Assembly (NCBI RefSeq): GCF_009793355.1
Contig: NZ_WTKP01000003.1
Coordinates: 339,316-403,315, forward strand
From: Vreelandella zhuhanensis
GTDB taxonomy: Bacteria; Pseudomonadota; Gammaproteobacteria; Pseudomonadales; Halomonadaceae
DNA length: 64,000 bases
Reading direction: 5' to 3'
Positions 9,996-18,599 of this stretch are shown in pieces; within the stretch, counting starts at the first letter, position 1; each line of letters starts with the position of its first letter. Below the pieces are notes generated by a model. The model saw only the letters and a program-made list of their open reading frames with translations. It was not told the DNA's origin and ran no database searches. Both the position numbers and the translations under genes were made by a program.

Positions 9996-11351
9996 CTATT
10001 CAAGGGCGCCGATTAAATGTCGAATCTTGTCGAGTGTCTCGGTATATTCTTCGGCCTCCACTGAGTCCGCTACCAGCCCACCTCCGCCCCACACATGCAG
10101 CTCACCGGCATCGGCGATGACGCTACGAATGGCAATAGAGGTATCCATGTGGCCGCGCCTATCCACATAACCCAGGCTGCCGCAATACATACTGCGCTGG
10201 CTGGGCTCTAGTTCGTCGATGATCTGCATGGCACGCACCTTGGGGGCTCCGGTAATCGAACCGCCGGGGAATGCCGCTTCCAGTAAGGCAAACGGGGTGC
10301 TGTCAGCGCTTAATTGCCCCTGCACCACGCTGACCAGATGATGAACATTGGGATAGCTCTGGAGTTTGCACAGTTGAGGGACGCGGATGCTACCAGGCTG
10401 ACAGACACGTCCCAGATCATTACGTAACAGATCCACGATCATCACATTTTCCGCACGATCCTTTTCGCTATTCAAAAGTTGGCTTGCCAGCGTTCGATCC
10501 TCTTGTGGGGTCTTGCCGCGCGGTCGAGTGCCCTTGATTGGATGGGTTTCCACCCAAGGATGGCGGCATTGAAGAAAACGCTCGGGAGAAAGGGAAAGTA
10601 CCGCCTTGTCTGCCCACGCCATGTAGCCCGAGAAAGGGGTCGGGGTAGCATTGCGCAGGCGCAGGTAGGCTTGCCATACATCGCCTGTATAGGGGGCATG
10701 AAAGCGCTGAGCCAGGTTGATCTGATAGCAATCCCCGGCGCGAATATAACGTTGAACGGCTTGAAAGCGCTGGCCATACGCCTGACGGTCCAACTCTGCA
10801 GTAAACGCCTGCAGCAGGGTAAACTCGGAGGAGGCGGGGGGTGGCTGTGCAAGCCATCTTTGAACCTGCCGGCCACGTTCGACCGTTGCTACCAGCCAGG
10901 CTTGCTGGCAATGATGATCCTGGATGATCGCCCAGTCATACAGACCCAAACGGCAGGCCGGCAGCTGAGTCACGGCCTTGCCTGTGGCGTCAATGGCATG
11001 TAGCCGGCGACCCAGGTCATAGCTCCAATAGCCGAGTAAACCGCCTAGGAAAGGCAAGTCGCTTTCGAGCGTGATAGGGGGGAGCTGCTCCAGTAGTTGC
11101 TGCTGGGCCTGAAAAACATCAAGGTCGGCGCCGTATTCTTCCAATAAAGGCGGTGTGCAATGCAGCCGGCCTTGCTGCGTCACTTCCATCAACGCTAGGG
11201 GGTCGCTGCTCATGATGTCGTAACGCCCCGACGTGGCAACGGGACGGCCGCTATCCAGCAGGATCGCGCCGGGACGTTGACGCAACCGCGCAAACAACGC
11301 CAGGGGGCTGGAAGAATAAGGCAGGGCAGTGATCATTAATGGCGTTGTCAT
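9996..11351 (-). CDS. pabB: Aminodeoxychorismate synthase component I
   Basis: The 451-residue chorismate-binding enzyme (anthranilate synthase I / PabB family) makes 4-amino-4-deoxychorismate for folate with PabA-supplied ammonia. Visible motifs are GDCYQINLAQRF (about residue 205), ETHPIKGTRPRG (about 270), DLLRNDLGRVC (about 310) and the signature FPGGSITGAPKVRAMQIIDELEP (about 362). Near the C-terminus YCGSLGYVDRRGHMDTSIAIRS is intact. The N-terminal start is uncertain among GTG 11384, ATG 11351 and ATG 11336, as none has a strong ribosome binding site; 11351 gives a normal length. PabB is favoured over TrpE by length and the PIKGTRPRG form. Confidence 0.9.
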   Translation of the reverse strand: MTTPLMITALPYSSSPLALFARLRQRPGAILLDSGRPVATSGRYDIMSSDPLALMEVTQQGRLHCTPPLLEEYGADLDVFQAQQQLLEQLPPITLESDLPFLGGLLGYWSYDLGRRLHAIDATGKAVTQLPACRLGLYDWAIIQDHHCQQAWLVATVERGRQVQRWLAQPPPASSEFTLLQAFTAELDRQAYGQRFQAVQRYIRAGDCYQINLAQRFHAPYTGDVWQAYLRLRNATPTPFSGYMAWADKAVLSLSPERFLQCRHPWVETHPIKGTRPRGKTPQEDRTLASQLLNSEKDRAENVMIVDLLRNDLGRVCQPGSIRVPQLCKLQSYPNVHHLVSVVQGQLSADSTPFALLEAAFPGGSITGAPKVRAMQIIDELEPSQRSMYCGSLGYVDRRGHMDTSIAIRSVIADAGELHVWGGGGLVADSVEAEEYTETLDKIRHLIGALE

Positions 11352-11468
11352 AAAGCAAAATGCCTGGCCGATTAGAGGCGACACATTCTAGGCGCGATGA
11401 ATCGATGAGGCCAGCAAGTGAATATGATGACTTTTTCACGCAATGCTTAGAAGCTTAAAATCACACTG

Positions 11469-11480
11469 ATTGTTGACAGT
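11469..11480. promoter_or_regulatory. Candidate GntR-type operator overlapping a TTGACA box
   Basis: ATTGTTGACAGT matches the perfect palindrome at 11586-11597 (ATTGTCGACAAT) in 10 of 12 positions and overlaps a consensus -35 TTGACA. This fits autoregulation of the regulator gene that follows. No convincing -10 at 17 bp was found. Confidence 0.45.
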
Positions 11481-11584
11481 CAGGCGGTTAAGAGCTCGTT
11501 AAAATACAACGAAAGATGTATGACATCGCCCCCTATGGCTTATTGACGCCATCGTTACAGAAAGCTAAAGTCTTTTCATTACTC

Positions 11585-11598
11585 AATTGTCGACAATT
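11585..11598. promoter_or_regulatory. Perfect palindrome AATTGTCGACAATT, candidate operator of the prp GntR regulator
   Basis: This 14-bp perfect palindrome ends 5 bp before the chosen ATG of the GntR regulator. FadR-subfamily GntR proteins bind short TTGT..ACAA palindromes. Its position inside the leader suggests autorepression. Confidence 0.55.
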
Positions 11599-11602
11599 TT
11601 CC

Positions 11603-12331
11603 ATGACGCTATTTGATTCCGGCTTAGAAAACCAGGATACGACCAGCACCGAAACGCTCCATCCCGAAGTGCGTACCTTGGCTGAGCGCGTATTTCATCA
11701 ATTGCAGGATGCCATTGTGCGCGGCGAGCTTGCGCCCGGCAGCAAGATCACCGAGCCGGGCCTTTCCAAGTCGTATGGTATTTCCCGGGGGCCGCTACGT
11801 GAAGCCATGCGGCGGCTCGAAGCTCATCGACTGATCCAGCGCGTGCCGCATGTCGGTGCGCGAGTGGTGCAATTGTCGATGAAAGAGCTGCTGGAATTGT
11901 TCGATGTTCGCGAAGCCCTGGAAAGCATGGCGGCGCGCTTGGCGGCCGAACATATGAGTGCCGAGGAAATCGCTGGTCTTCGAGAGGTGCTGGCGGTCCA
12001 TGAGCGTCAAGCCGATCTGCGCCGGGGAGAAGCCTACTACCAGCGCGAAGGGGATCTGGACTTTCACTTTCGCATCGTTCAGGGCAGTCATAACCACATG
12101 TTGATGACATTGCTGTGCGATGACCTTTACTACCTGGTCAGGTTGTACCGCACCCAGTTCAGTGCCAGTGGCACCCGGCCTCAACTGGCGTTTGTCGAAC
12201 ATCACCGAATCGTGGATGCCATAGAAGCCGGTGATGCGGAATTGGCCGAATTTCTCATGCGGCGCCATGTCAGCGCCTCCAGAGCCAATGTAGTGGACCG
12301 TTACGCAGCAGCACTTGAACAACAGACTTGA
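11603..12331 (+). CDS. prpR: GntR family (FadR/FCD type) regulator of the methylcitrate operon
   Basis: This 242-residue regulator has a winged helix at about residues 20-90 (LSKSYGISRGPLREAMRRLEAHRLIQRVPHVGARVV) and a C-terminal FCD ligand-binding domain. The domain shows the metal/ligand residues DVREALE (about 105), FHFRIVQGSHN (about 155) and EHHRIVDAIEAGD (about 205). It heads the prpB-prpC-acnD-prpF-prpD genes in the same direction, so it is most likely their local repressor, sensing a methylcitrate-cycle intermediate. ATG 11603 (MTLFDSGLE) is chosen over 11516 because the upstream residues carry the operator palindrome and no domain. The symbol is by context, since other prp clusters use an unrelated sigma-54 PrpR. 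Confidence 0.85.
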   Translation: MTLFDSGLENQDTTSTETLHPEVRTLAERVFHQLQDAIVRGELAPGSKITEPGLSKSYGISRGPLREAMRRLEAHRLIQRVPHVGARVVQLSMKELLELFDVREALESMAARLAAEHMSAEEIAGLREVLAVHERQADLRRGEAYYQREGDLDFHFRIVQGSHNHMLMTLLCDDLYYLVRLYRTQFSASGTRPQLAFVEHHRIVDAIEAGDAELAEFLMRRHVSASRANVVDRYAAALEQQT

Positions 12332-12348
12332 CTATCAGAATTGAACAA

Positions 12349-12365
12349 TCGGCTTGAAAAGCCGA
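12349..12365 (+). other. Stem-loop in the prpR-prpB gap
   Basis: TCGGCTT/AAGCCGA, a perfect 7-bp stem with GAA loop, lies 18 bp after the regulator stop and 44 bp before prpB. No T-run follows, so attenuation or transcript stability is more likely than full termination. Confidence 0.4.
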
Positions 12366-12408
12366 CCCAGGCGTCGCGTTGACGTCGGACAATCATCAGG
12401 AGACTTGT

Positions 12409-13299
12409 ATGACTCAACAGACGCCAGGTGCCCGTTTTCGCGCAGCCCTCGAAGCTAATCAGCCGTTACCGATCGTGGGAACCATTAATGCCTATACGGC
12501 GATGATGGCCGAGCGGGTAGGACATAAGGCGATTTACCTTTCCGGTGGCGGGGTGGCCAACGCCTCGTTCGGCTTGCCTGACCTGGGCATGACCACTATG
12601 AACGATGTGGTGCAAGATGCCCATCGCATCTGTGGCGCTACGGATTTGCCGTTGCTGGTGGACATCGACACCGGCTGGGGCGGCGCCTTCAATATCGCCC
12701 GTACCGTCAAGGAAATGCAGCGCGCCGGTGTAGCTGCCGTGCATATCGAAGACCAGGTTGCCCAGAAGCGTTGCGGTCATCGTCCTAACAAGGCAATTGT
12801 CTCTCAGGCCGAGATGGCCGACCGCGTCAAAGCCGCCGCTGATGCGCGCATGGATCCGGACTTCTATCTGATCGCGCGTACCGATGCCTTCCAGAAAGAC
12901 GGACTGGATGCCGCTATCGATCGTGCCAATGCCTGTATCGAAGCTGGTGCCGATGCCATTTTCGCCGAAGCCGTGCATACCCTTGAAGACTATCGCGCCT
13001 TCTGCGAGCGAGTTGATGCCCCGATTCTGGCCAACATCACCGAATTCGGCGCCACACCGCTATTCAGTCAGCAGGAGTTGGGTGACGTGGGTTGCCGCAT
13101 GGTGCTGTACCCGCTTTCCGCCTTCCGCGCCATGAACCAGGCCGCGCTCAAGGTTTACCAGAGTATCCACGAAAAGGGCCATCAGCGTGATGTGATCGAG
13201 CTGATGCAGACCCGCGACGAACTCTATGATTTTCTTAATTATCATGATTTTGAGCAAAAACTTGATGCGCTGTTCACTGACCAGAACGATGCCGAATAA
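12409..13299 (+). CDS. prpB: 2-methylisocitrate lyase
   Basis: The 296-residue enzyme cleaves 2-methylisocitrate to pyruvate and succinate, the last step of the methylcitrate cycle. It belongs to the PEP mutase/isocitrate lyase superfamily. DIDTGWGG (residues 85-92) binds magnesium and the catalytic cysteine is in KRCGH (Cys122). The short PrpB form is distinguished from isocitrate lyase (over 430 residues). Start 12409 has AGGAGA 7 nt upstream; the frame extends to 12379 but lacks support. It is the first enzyme gene of the cluster. Confidence 0.96.
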   Translation: MTQQTPGARFRAALEANQPLPIVGTINAYTAMMAERVGHKAIYLSGGGVANASFGLPDLGMTTMNDVVQDAHRICGATDLPLLVDIDTGWGGAFNIARTVKEMQRAGVAAVHIEDQVAQKRCGHRPNKAIVSQAEMADRVKAAADARMDPDFYLIARTDAFQKDGLDAAIDRANACIEAGADAIFAEAVHTLEDYRAFCERVDAPILANITEFGATPLFSQQELGDVGCRMVLYPLSAFRAMNQAALKVYQSIHEKGHQRDVIELMQTRDELYDFLNYHDFEQKLDALFTDQNDAE

Positions 13300-13360
13300 C
13301 TGTCGGTGCGCACAGCGACGACACAAGCAGCTTTTAAAACAGAAGGTTTTGAAACAATAG

Positions 13361-13385
13361 CGTTGTAACGAACGCTCTTACAACG
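13361..13385 (+). other. Stem-loop in the prpB-prpC gap
   Basis: CGTTGTAA/TTACAACG, a perfect 8-bp inverted repeat around a 9-nt loop, ends 16 bp before the AAGGAG of prpC. It could be an operator or an RNA stability element. Confidence 0.4.
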
Positions 13386-13413
13386 ATAAGTGCATTATCA
13401 AGGAGATACCAGA

Positions 13414-14541
13414 ATGGCAGATAAACCGACTAGTGGCGCAGGCCTGCGTGGCCAGAGTGCAGGTACCACCGCCCTATGTACCGTTGGCCAGACAGGTTCC
13501 GGCCTGACCTATCGTGGCTTTGACATCAAGGTATTGGCGGAAAAAGCCCGTTTTGAAGAAGTCGCTTACCTACTGCTCAAGGGAAAGCTGCCGAATCAGG
13601 CCGAGCTGGACGCTTATATCACCAAGCTGAAAGGCCTGCGTAGCCTGCCACAGGCGCTGAAAACGGTATTGGAACAGATTCCGGCCTCCGCCCATCCGAT
13701 GGATGTAATGCGCACCGGCGCCTCCATGCTGGGCAATTTGGAAACCGAAGAGAGCTTCGAGCAGCAGCAGGATGCCTCGGACCGCTTGCTGGCCGTGTTG
13801 CCTTCGATTATCTGCTACTGGTATCGCTACTCGCACGATGGCATTCGCATCGAGACCGAGACCGACGACGATTCCGTGGGCGGACACTTCCTGCATCTGC
13901 TACGCGATGAGCCGGCCTCCGAGCTGCACGCTCACGTAATGAATGTCTCGCTGATTCTGTATGCCGAGCATGAGTTCAACGCCTCGACCTTCACGGCGCG
14001 CGTCTGTGCCTCGACGCTTTCCGATATGCACTCCTGCGTGACTGGCGCCATCGGCTCGCTGCGCGGTCCCTTGCACGGCGGTGCCAATGAAGCCGCCATG
14101 GACATGATCGAAGACTGGACTTCTCCCGAGCAAGCCGAGCGCGAAATCATGGGCATGCTCGAGCGCAAGGACAAGATCATGGGCTTCGGTCACGCCATCT
14201 ATCGCGAGTCCGACCCGCGCAACGAGATCATCAAACATTGGTCCAAGAAGCTCTCCGAGGATGTGGGTGACCAGGTGCTCTACCCGGTTTCCGAGCGTGT
14301 CGAGGAAGTGATGTGGCGCGAGAAGAAGTTGTTCTGCAACGCCGACTTCTTCCATGCCAGCGCTTACTACTTCATGGACATCCCCACCAAGCTGTTCACG
14401 CCGATCTTCGTCTGCTCGCGCGTCACCGGCTGGTGTGCTCATGTGTTCGAGCAGCGTGCCAACAACCGCATCATTCGTCCCAGCGCCGATTATGTCGGGC
14501 CGGAGAAAAGCGAATGGGTGCCGATCGAGCAGCGTGACTGA
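13414..14541 (+). CDS. prpC: 2-methylcitrate synthase
   Basis: The 375-residue citrate synthase family enzyme condenses propionyl-CoA with oxaloacetate to 2-methylcitrate. Catalytic motifs are present: GPLHGGANEAAM (His near residue 223), GFGHAIYRESDPR (His near 262) and a late DYVGP region. The short type and its position between prpB and acnD support methylcitrate rather than housekeeping citrate synthase. The ATG at 13414 follows AAGGAGATACC; upstream in-frame residues are unlikely to be translated. Confidence 0.96.
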   Translation: MADKPTSGAGLRGQSAGTTALCTVGQTGSGLTYRGFDIKVLAEKARFEEVAYLLLKGKLPNQAELDAYITKLKGLRSLPQALKTVLEQIPASAHPMDVMRTGASMLGNLETEESFEQQQDASDRLLAVLPSIICYWYRYSHDGIRIETETDDDSVGGHFLHLLRDEPASELHAHVMNVSLILYAEHEFNASTFTARVCASTLSDMHSCVTGAIGSLRGPLHGGANEAAMDMIEDWTSPEQAEREIMGMLERKDKIMGFGHAIYRESDPRNEIIKHWSKKLSEDVGDQVLYPVSERVEEVMWREKKLFCNADFFHASAYYFMDIPTKLFTPIFVCSRVTGWCAHVFEQRANNRIIRPSADYVGPEKSEWVPIEQRD

Positions 14542-14550
14542 TCCCACCCT

Positions 14551-14576
14551 GGCCGCTTGAGGCGATAAAGGCGGCC
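14551..14576 (+). other. Short GC stem in the prpC-acnD gap
   Basis: GGCCGC/GCGGCC 6-bp arms flank a 14-nt loop and are followed by GTTT, just after the prpC stop. Partial termination or mRNA protection is possible. Confidence 0.35.
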
Positions 14577-14644
14577 GTTTCCCGGTCGCCTTACTTTACT
14601 CAAGCACGACTCGAATCGAACACTACTCGGGATGACCTGACGCT

Positions 14645-17245
14645 ATGAACACTGACTATCGCAAGCCTTTGCCTGGCACGGCGCTGGATTATTTCGACAC
14701 CCGTGAGGCGGTCGAGGCAATCCAGCCGGGTGCTTATGCCAAATTGCCCTACACCTCACGGGTGCTGGCCGAAAATCTGGTGCGTCGCTGCGATCCGGCG
14801 ATGCTGACCGATGCGCTCAAGCAGTTGATCGAGCGCAAGCGCGACCTGGACTTTCCCTGGTACCCGGCGCGGGTGGTATGCCACGACATCCTGGGGCAAA
14901 CGGCCCTGGTAGACTTGGCAGGCCTGCGCGATGCCATCGCCGAGCAAGGCGGTGATCCCGCCCGGGTCAACCCGGTAGTGCCCACCCAACTGATCGTCGA
15001 CCACTCCCTGGCCGTCGAACATGCCGGCTTCGAGGAAGGCGCTTTCGAGAAGAATCGTGCTATCGAAGATCGGCGCAACGACGACCGCTTCCACTTCATC
15101 AACTGGACCAAGACGGCGTTTGAGAACGTCGATGTCATTCCACCGGGCAACGGCATCATGCACCAGATCAATCTGGAGAAGATGTCGCCGGTGGTCCAGG
15201 CACGCGATGGCGTGGCCTTTCCCGACACCTGTGTGGGCACCGACAGCCACACACCAATGGTCGATGCGCTAGGCGTGATTTCAGTGGGCGTGGGTGGCCT
15301 CGAGGCCGAAAGTGTGATGCTGGGTCGCGCCTCCATGATGCGCCTGCCCGACATCATCGGTGTGGAACTCAGTGGCAAGCTCAAGCCGGGCATCACCAGT
15401 ACCGACATGGTGCTGGCGATCACCGAGTTCCTGCGTCGCGAGCGTGTGGTAGGGGCTTATCTTGAGTTCTACGGTGAGGGCGCGGAGAGCCTGAGCGTGG
15501 GCGACCGGGCGACGATTTCCAACATGACGCCGGAATATGGCGCCACGGCGGCGATGTTCTACATCGACGGCCAGACGATCGATTATCTCAAGCTCACCGG
15601 CCGCGAAGACGACCAGGTCAAGCTGGTGGAAACCTATGCCAAGGAAACCGGGCTCTGGGCGGATAGCCTGAAAGATGCAGAGTACGAGCGCGTACTGACG
15701 TTCGACTTGTCTTCCGTGAGTCGTACCCTGGCCGGACCTTCCAACCCTCATGCGTTATTGCCCACTTCCGAGCTTGCTGCACGCGGCATCAGTGGCGTAG
15801 TGGAAAACGAAGAGGGAAAGATGCCGGATGGGGCCGTCATCATCGCCGCCATCACCAGCTGCACCAATACTTCCAACCCGCGCAACATGGTGGCGGCAGG
15901 GTTGATCGCACGCAACGCCAACAAGCTCGGCCTGACCCGCAAGCCTTGGGTGAAATCGTCGCTGGCGCCGGGCTCCAAGACGGTGAAGATGTACCTGGAA
16001 GAAGCCGAGCTCATGTCGGAGCTCGAGGATCTCGGTTTCGGTGTGGTGGCCTATGCCTGCACCACTTGCAACGGCATGTCCGGGGCGCTTGATCCGGCCA
16101 TCCAGCAGGAGATCATCGACCGCGATCTTTATGCCACAGCGGTGCTTTCCGGCAACCGCAACTTCGATGGTCGTATTCATCCCCATGCCAAGCAGGCCTT
16201 TCTTGCCTCGCCGCCGCTGGTGGTGGCCTATGCGATTGCCGGCACCATCCGCTTCGACATCGAAAAGGATGTGCTGGGCCATGACCACAACGGCAATCCG
16301 GTGACGCTGAAGGACATCTGGCCCGCCGATGAAGAGATCGATGCCATCGTCAAGCAGGCTGTAAAACCGGAGCAATTCCGCAAGACCTACATCCCCATGT
16401 TCGATCTGGACAAAAGTGCCCGGGCCAAGATCAACCCGCTCTATGACTGGCGTGCTCAGAGCACCTACATCCGTCGTCCGCCCTACTGGGAAGGCAATAT
16501 GGCCAGGCCCCGGGGCCTGACCGGAATGCGCCCGTTGGCGGTACTGCCGGACAACATCACCACAGACCATCTATCACCAAGCAACGCCATTCAGATGAAC
16601 AGCGCCGCCGGTGAGTACCTGCACAAGATGGGCCTGCCGGAAGAGGACTTCAATTCCTATGCCACCCACCGCGGCGATCACCTGACCGCCCAGCGTGCAA
16701 CCCTTGCCAACCCCAAACTGTTCAACGAGATGGTGCAGGAGAACGGTAAGGTCAAGCAGGGCTCTCTTGCTCGCGTCGAGCCGGAAGGGCAGGTAGTACG
16801 CATGTGGGAGGCCATCGAGACCTACATGTCGCGCAAGCAGCCCCTGATCGTGATCGCCGGTGCCGACTACGGCCAAGGCTCATCGCGGGACTGGGCGGCC
16901 AAGGGCGTGGCCCTGGCGGGCGTGGAAGCCATCGTCGCCGAAGGTTTCGAGCGTATCCACCGCACCAACCTGGTGGGCATGGGCGTACTGCCCTTGCAGT
17001 TCGAGGAAGGTACCACGCGCAAGACCCTGGCCATCGACGGTACCGAGACCTTCGACGTGCTCGGCGAGCCTGCACCCCGGGTCAACCTGACGCTGATCAT
17101 CAATCGCGCCAACGGCGAACGCGAGGAAGTACCGGTGATCTGTCGCCTGGATACCGCCGAGGAACTGTCTATCTATGCCGCGGGCGGCGTGTTGCAGCGC
17201 TTTGCCAAGGACTTCCTCGAGTCTACGGAAGGCGCGACCGCCTGA
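14645..17245 (+). CDS. acnD: Fe-S 2-methylcitrate dehydratase AcnD
   Basis: This 866-residue aconitase family protein dehydrates 2-methylcitrate to a 2-methylaconitate isomer, which PrpF then isomerises. Cluster ligands appear in AITSCTNTSNP (about residue 405) and CTTCNG (about 475). The substrate-binding GADYGQGSSRDWAAKG loop lies near 739-754, and the N-terminal CVGTDSHTPMVD near 197. The length fits AcnD rather than AcnB. Its neighbours prpC and prpF confirm the assignment over housekeeping AcnA. Transcription continues across a 101-bp gap with a strong stem-loop to prpF. Confidence 0.95.
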   Translation: MNTDYRKPLPGTALDYFDTREAVEAIQPGAYAKLPYTSRVLAENLVRRCDPAMLTDALKQLIERKRDLDFPWYPARVVCHDILGQTALVDLAGLRDAIAEQGGDPARVNPVVPTQLIVDHSLAVEHAGFEEGAFEKNRAIEDRRNDDRFHFINWTKTAFENVDVIPPGNGIMHQINLEKMSPVVQARDGVAFPDTCVGTDSHTPMVDALGVISVGVGGLEAESVMLGRASMMRLPDIIGVELSGKLKPGITSTDMVLAITEFLRRERVVGAYLEFYGEGAESLSVGDRATISNMTPEYGATAAMFYIDGQTIDYLKLTGREDDQVKLVETYAKETGLWADSLKDAEYERVLTFDLSSVSRTLAGPSNPHALLPTSELAARGISGVVENEEGKMPDGAVIIAAITSCTNTSNPRNMVAAGLIARNANKLGLTRKPWVKSSLAPGSKTVKMYLEEAELMSELEDLGFGVVAYACTTCNGMSGALDPAIQQEIIDRDLYATAVLSGNRNFDGRIHPHAKQAFLASPPLVVAYAIAGTIRFDIEKDVLGHDHNGNPVTLKDIWPADEEIDAIVKQAVKPEQFRKTYIPMFDLDKSARAKINPLYDWRAQSTYIRRPPYWEGNMARPRGLTGMRPLAVLPDNITTDHLSPSNAIQMNSAAGEYLHKMGLPEEDFNSYATHRGDHLTAQRATLANPKLFNEMVQENGKVKQGSLARVEPEGQVVRMWEAIETYMSRKQPLIVIAGADYGQGSSRDWAAKGVALAGVEAIVAEGFERIHRTNLVGMGVLPLQFEEGTTRKTLAIDGTETFDVLGEPAPRVNLTLIINRANGEREEVPVICRLDTAEELSIYAAGGVLQRFAKDFLESTEGATA

Positions 17246-17294
17246 TTGCCGGGCCGCATGGCCGAGCACAGGCACTTTTTGTATAACGTCTAAC

Positions 17295-17325
17295 CTCGAC
17301 CCGGCGCCGGAAGGCCCGGGTCGAG
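17295..17325 (+). other. Strong stem-loop in the acnD-prpF gap
   Basis: CTCGACCCGG/CCGGGTCGAG, a perfect 10-bp stem around an 11-nt loop, lies 22 bp before the prpF start. No U-tract follows. It would protect the upstream mRNA 3' end or reduce downstream expression. Confidence 0.5.
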
Positions 17326-17346
17326 CTCGATAAAAGGACATGATTC

Positions 17347-18525
17347 ATGGTACATAAGCCTCAGATCAAGATTCCCGCTACCTACATGCGCGGCGGTACC
17401 AGCAAGGGTGTTTTCTTTCGTCTTCAGGACCTTCCCGAGGCCGTCCAGAAGCCGGGGCCCGCTCGGGACGCACTGCTTCTGCGCGTCATCGGCAGCCCCG
17501 ACCCCTACCAAAAGCAGATCGACGGCATGGGTGGGGCGACCTCCAGCACCAGCAAGATGGTGATCCTGTCCAAAAGCACTCAGCCCGATCACGACGTGGA
17601 TTACATGTTCGGCCAAGTCTCCATCGACAAGCCATTCGTCGACTGGAGCGGAAATTGCGGCAACCTCTCGGCGGCGGTGGGTCCCTTCGCCATCAGCAAC
17701 GGTCTGGTGGACGCCGATCGCATTCCGCAGAACGGCGTGGCCGAAGTGCGCGTCTGGCAAGCCAACATCGAAAAGACCATTCTGGTTCGGGTGCCCATTA
17801 CCGATGGCGCGGTGCAGGAAACCGGCGATTTCGAGCTTGACGGCGTGACCTTTCCCGCCGCCGAGGTGCCGGTCGCTTTCATGGAGCCGGCGGATGGCGA
17901 AGGCGCCATCTTCCCCACCGGCAACGTCGTGGATGAGCTGGAGGTGCCCGGCGTGGGTACGCTTACGGCGACGATGCTCAATGCCGGCATCCCGACCATC
18001 TTCGTCAATGCCTGGGATATCGGCTACACCGGTGCCGAGTTGCAGGAAGCGATCAACAGCGATCCCAAGGCACTTGCCATCTTCGAGACGATACGGGCCC
18101 ACGGGGCGCTGCGCATGGGACTTGTCCCGGCTATTGCTGAGGCCGCCAACCGTCAGCACACCCCCAAGGTGGCTTTCGTCGCCCCGCCCCTCGACTATGT
18201 AACTTCGAGTGGCAAACAGTTGTCTACCAATGACATGGACCTGACGGTGCGGGCGCTGTCCATGGGCAAGCTTCATCACGCCATGATGGGCACGGCAGCC
18301 GTGGCCATCGGCACTGCTGCGGCCATCGAGGGCACTCTGGTCAACCTGGCGGCTGGCGGCGGAAAACGCAAGGCGGTCACTTTCGGTCATCCATCCGGCA
18401 CCCTGCAGGTAGGCGCCGAAGCAAGCCTGGTCGACGGCCAGTGGCAGGTAGACAAGGCCATCATGAGCCGTAGCGCTCGAGTGCTGATGGAAGGCTGGGT
18501 TCGCGTGCCCGGTGATGCCTTTTAA
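17347..18525 (+). CDS. prpF: 2-methylaconitate cis-trans isomerase PrpF
   Basis: The 392-residue protein of the PrpF/DUF453 family has a diaminopimelate-epimerase-like fold with two similar halves. It isomerises the AcnD product so that aconitase can finish the route to 2-methylisocitrate. The opening [11 protein letters not shown] (about residues 15-25), [13 protein letters not shown] (about 59) and [15 protein letters not shown] (about 103) match family signatures; the second half carries GFGHP-type [12 protein letters not shown] near 350. It always pairs with AcnD, as here. Confidence 0.95.
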   Translation: MVHKPQIKIPATYMRGGTSKGVFFRLQDLPEAVQKPGPARDALLLRVIGSPDPYQKQIDGMGGATSSTSKMVILSKSTQPDHDVDYMFGQVSIDKPFVDWSGNCGNLSAAVGPFAISNGLVDADRIPQNGVAEVRVWQANIEKTILVRVPITDGAVQETGDFELDGVTFPAAEVPVAFMEPADGEGAIFPTGNVVDELEVPGVGTLTATMLNAGIPTIFVNAWDIGYTGAELQEAINSDPKALAIFETIRAHGALRMGLVPAIAEAANRQHTPKVAFVAPPLDYVTSSGKQLSTNDMDLTVRALSMGKLHHAMMGTAAVAIGTAAAIEGTLVNLAAGGGKRKAVTFGHPSGTLQVGAEASLVDGQWQVDKAIMSRSARVLMEGWVRVPGDAF

Positions 18526-18599
18526 GCTGTGCTACGCTGAACTTATACTCTCGATCAAAAGCGTATGCTCGATCGAAAACACCAACAGGAGCGAAGCGA

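Noticed and set aside
14749..17341. Several long antisense frames across acnD
   Set aside because: They mirror the codon bias of acnD, have no ribosome binding sites and no recognisable domains.
17290..18390. 366-codon minus-strand frame over prpF
   Set aside because: Antisense shadow of prpF with no protein-like features.
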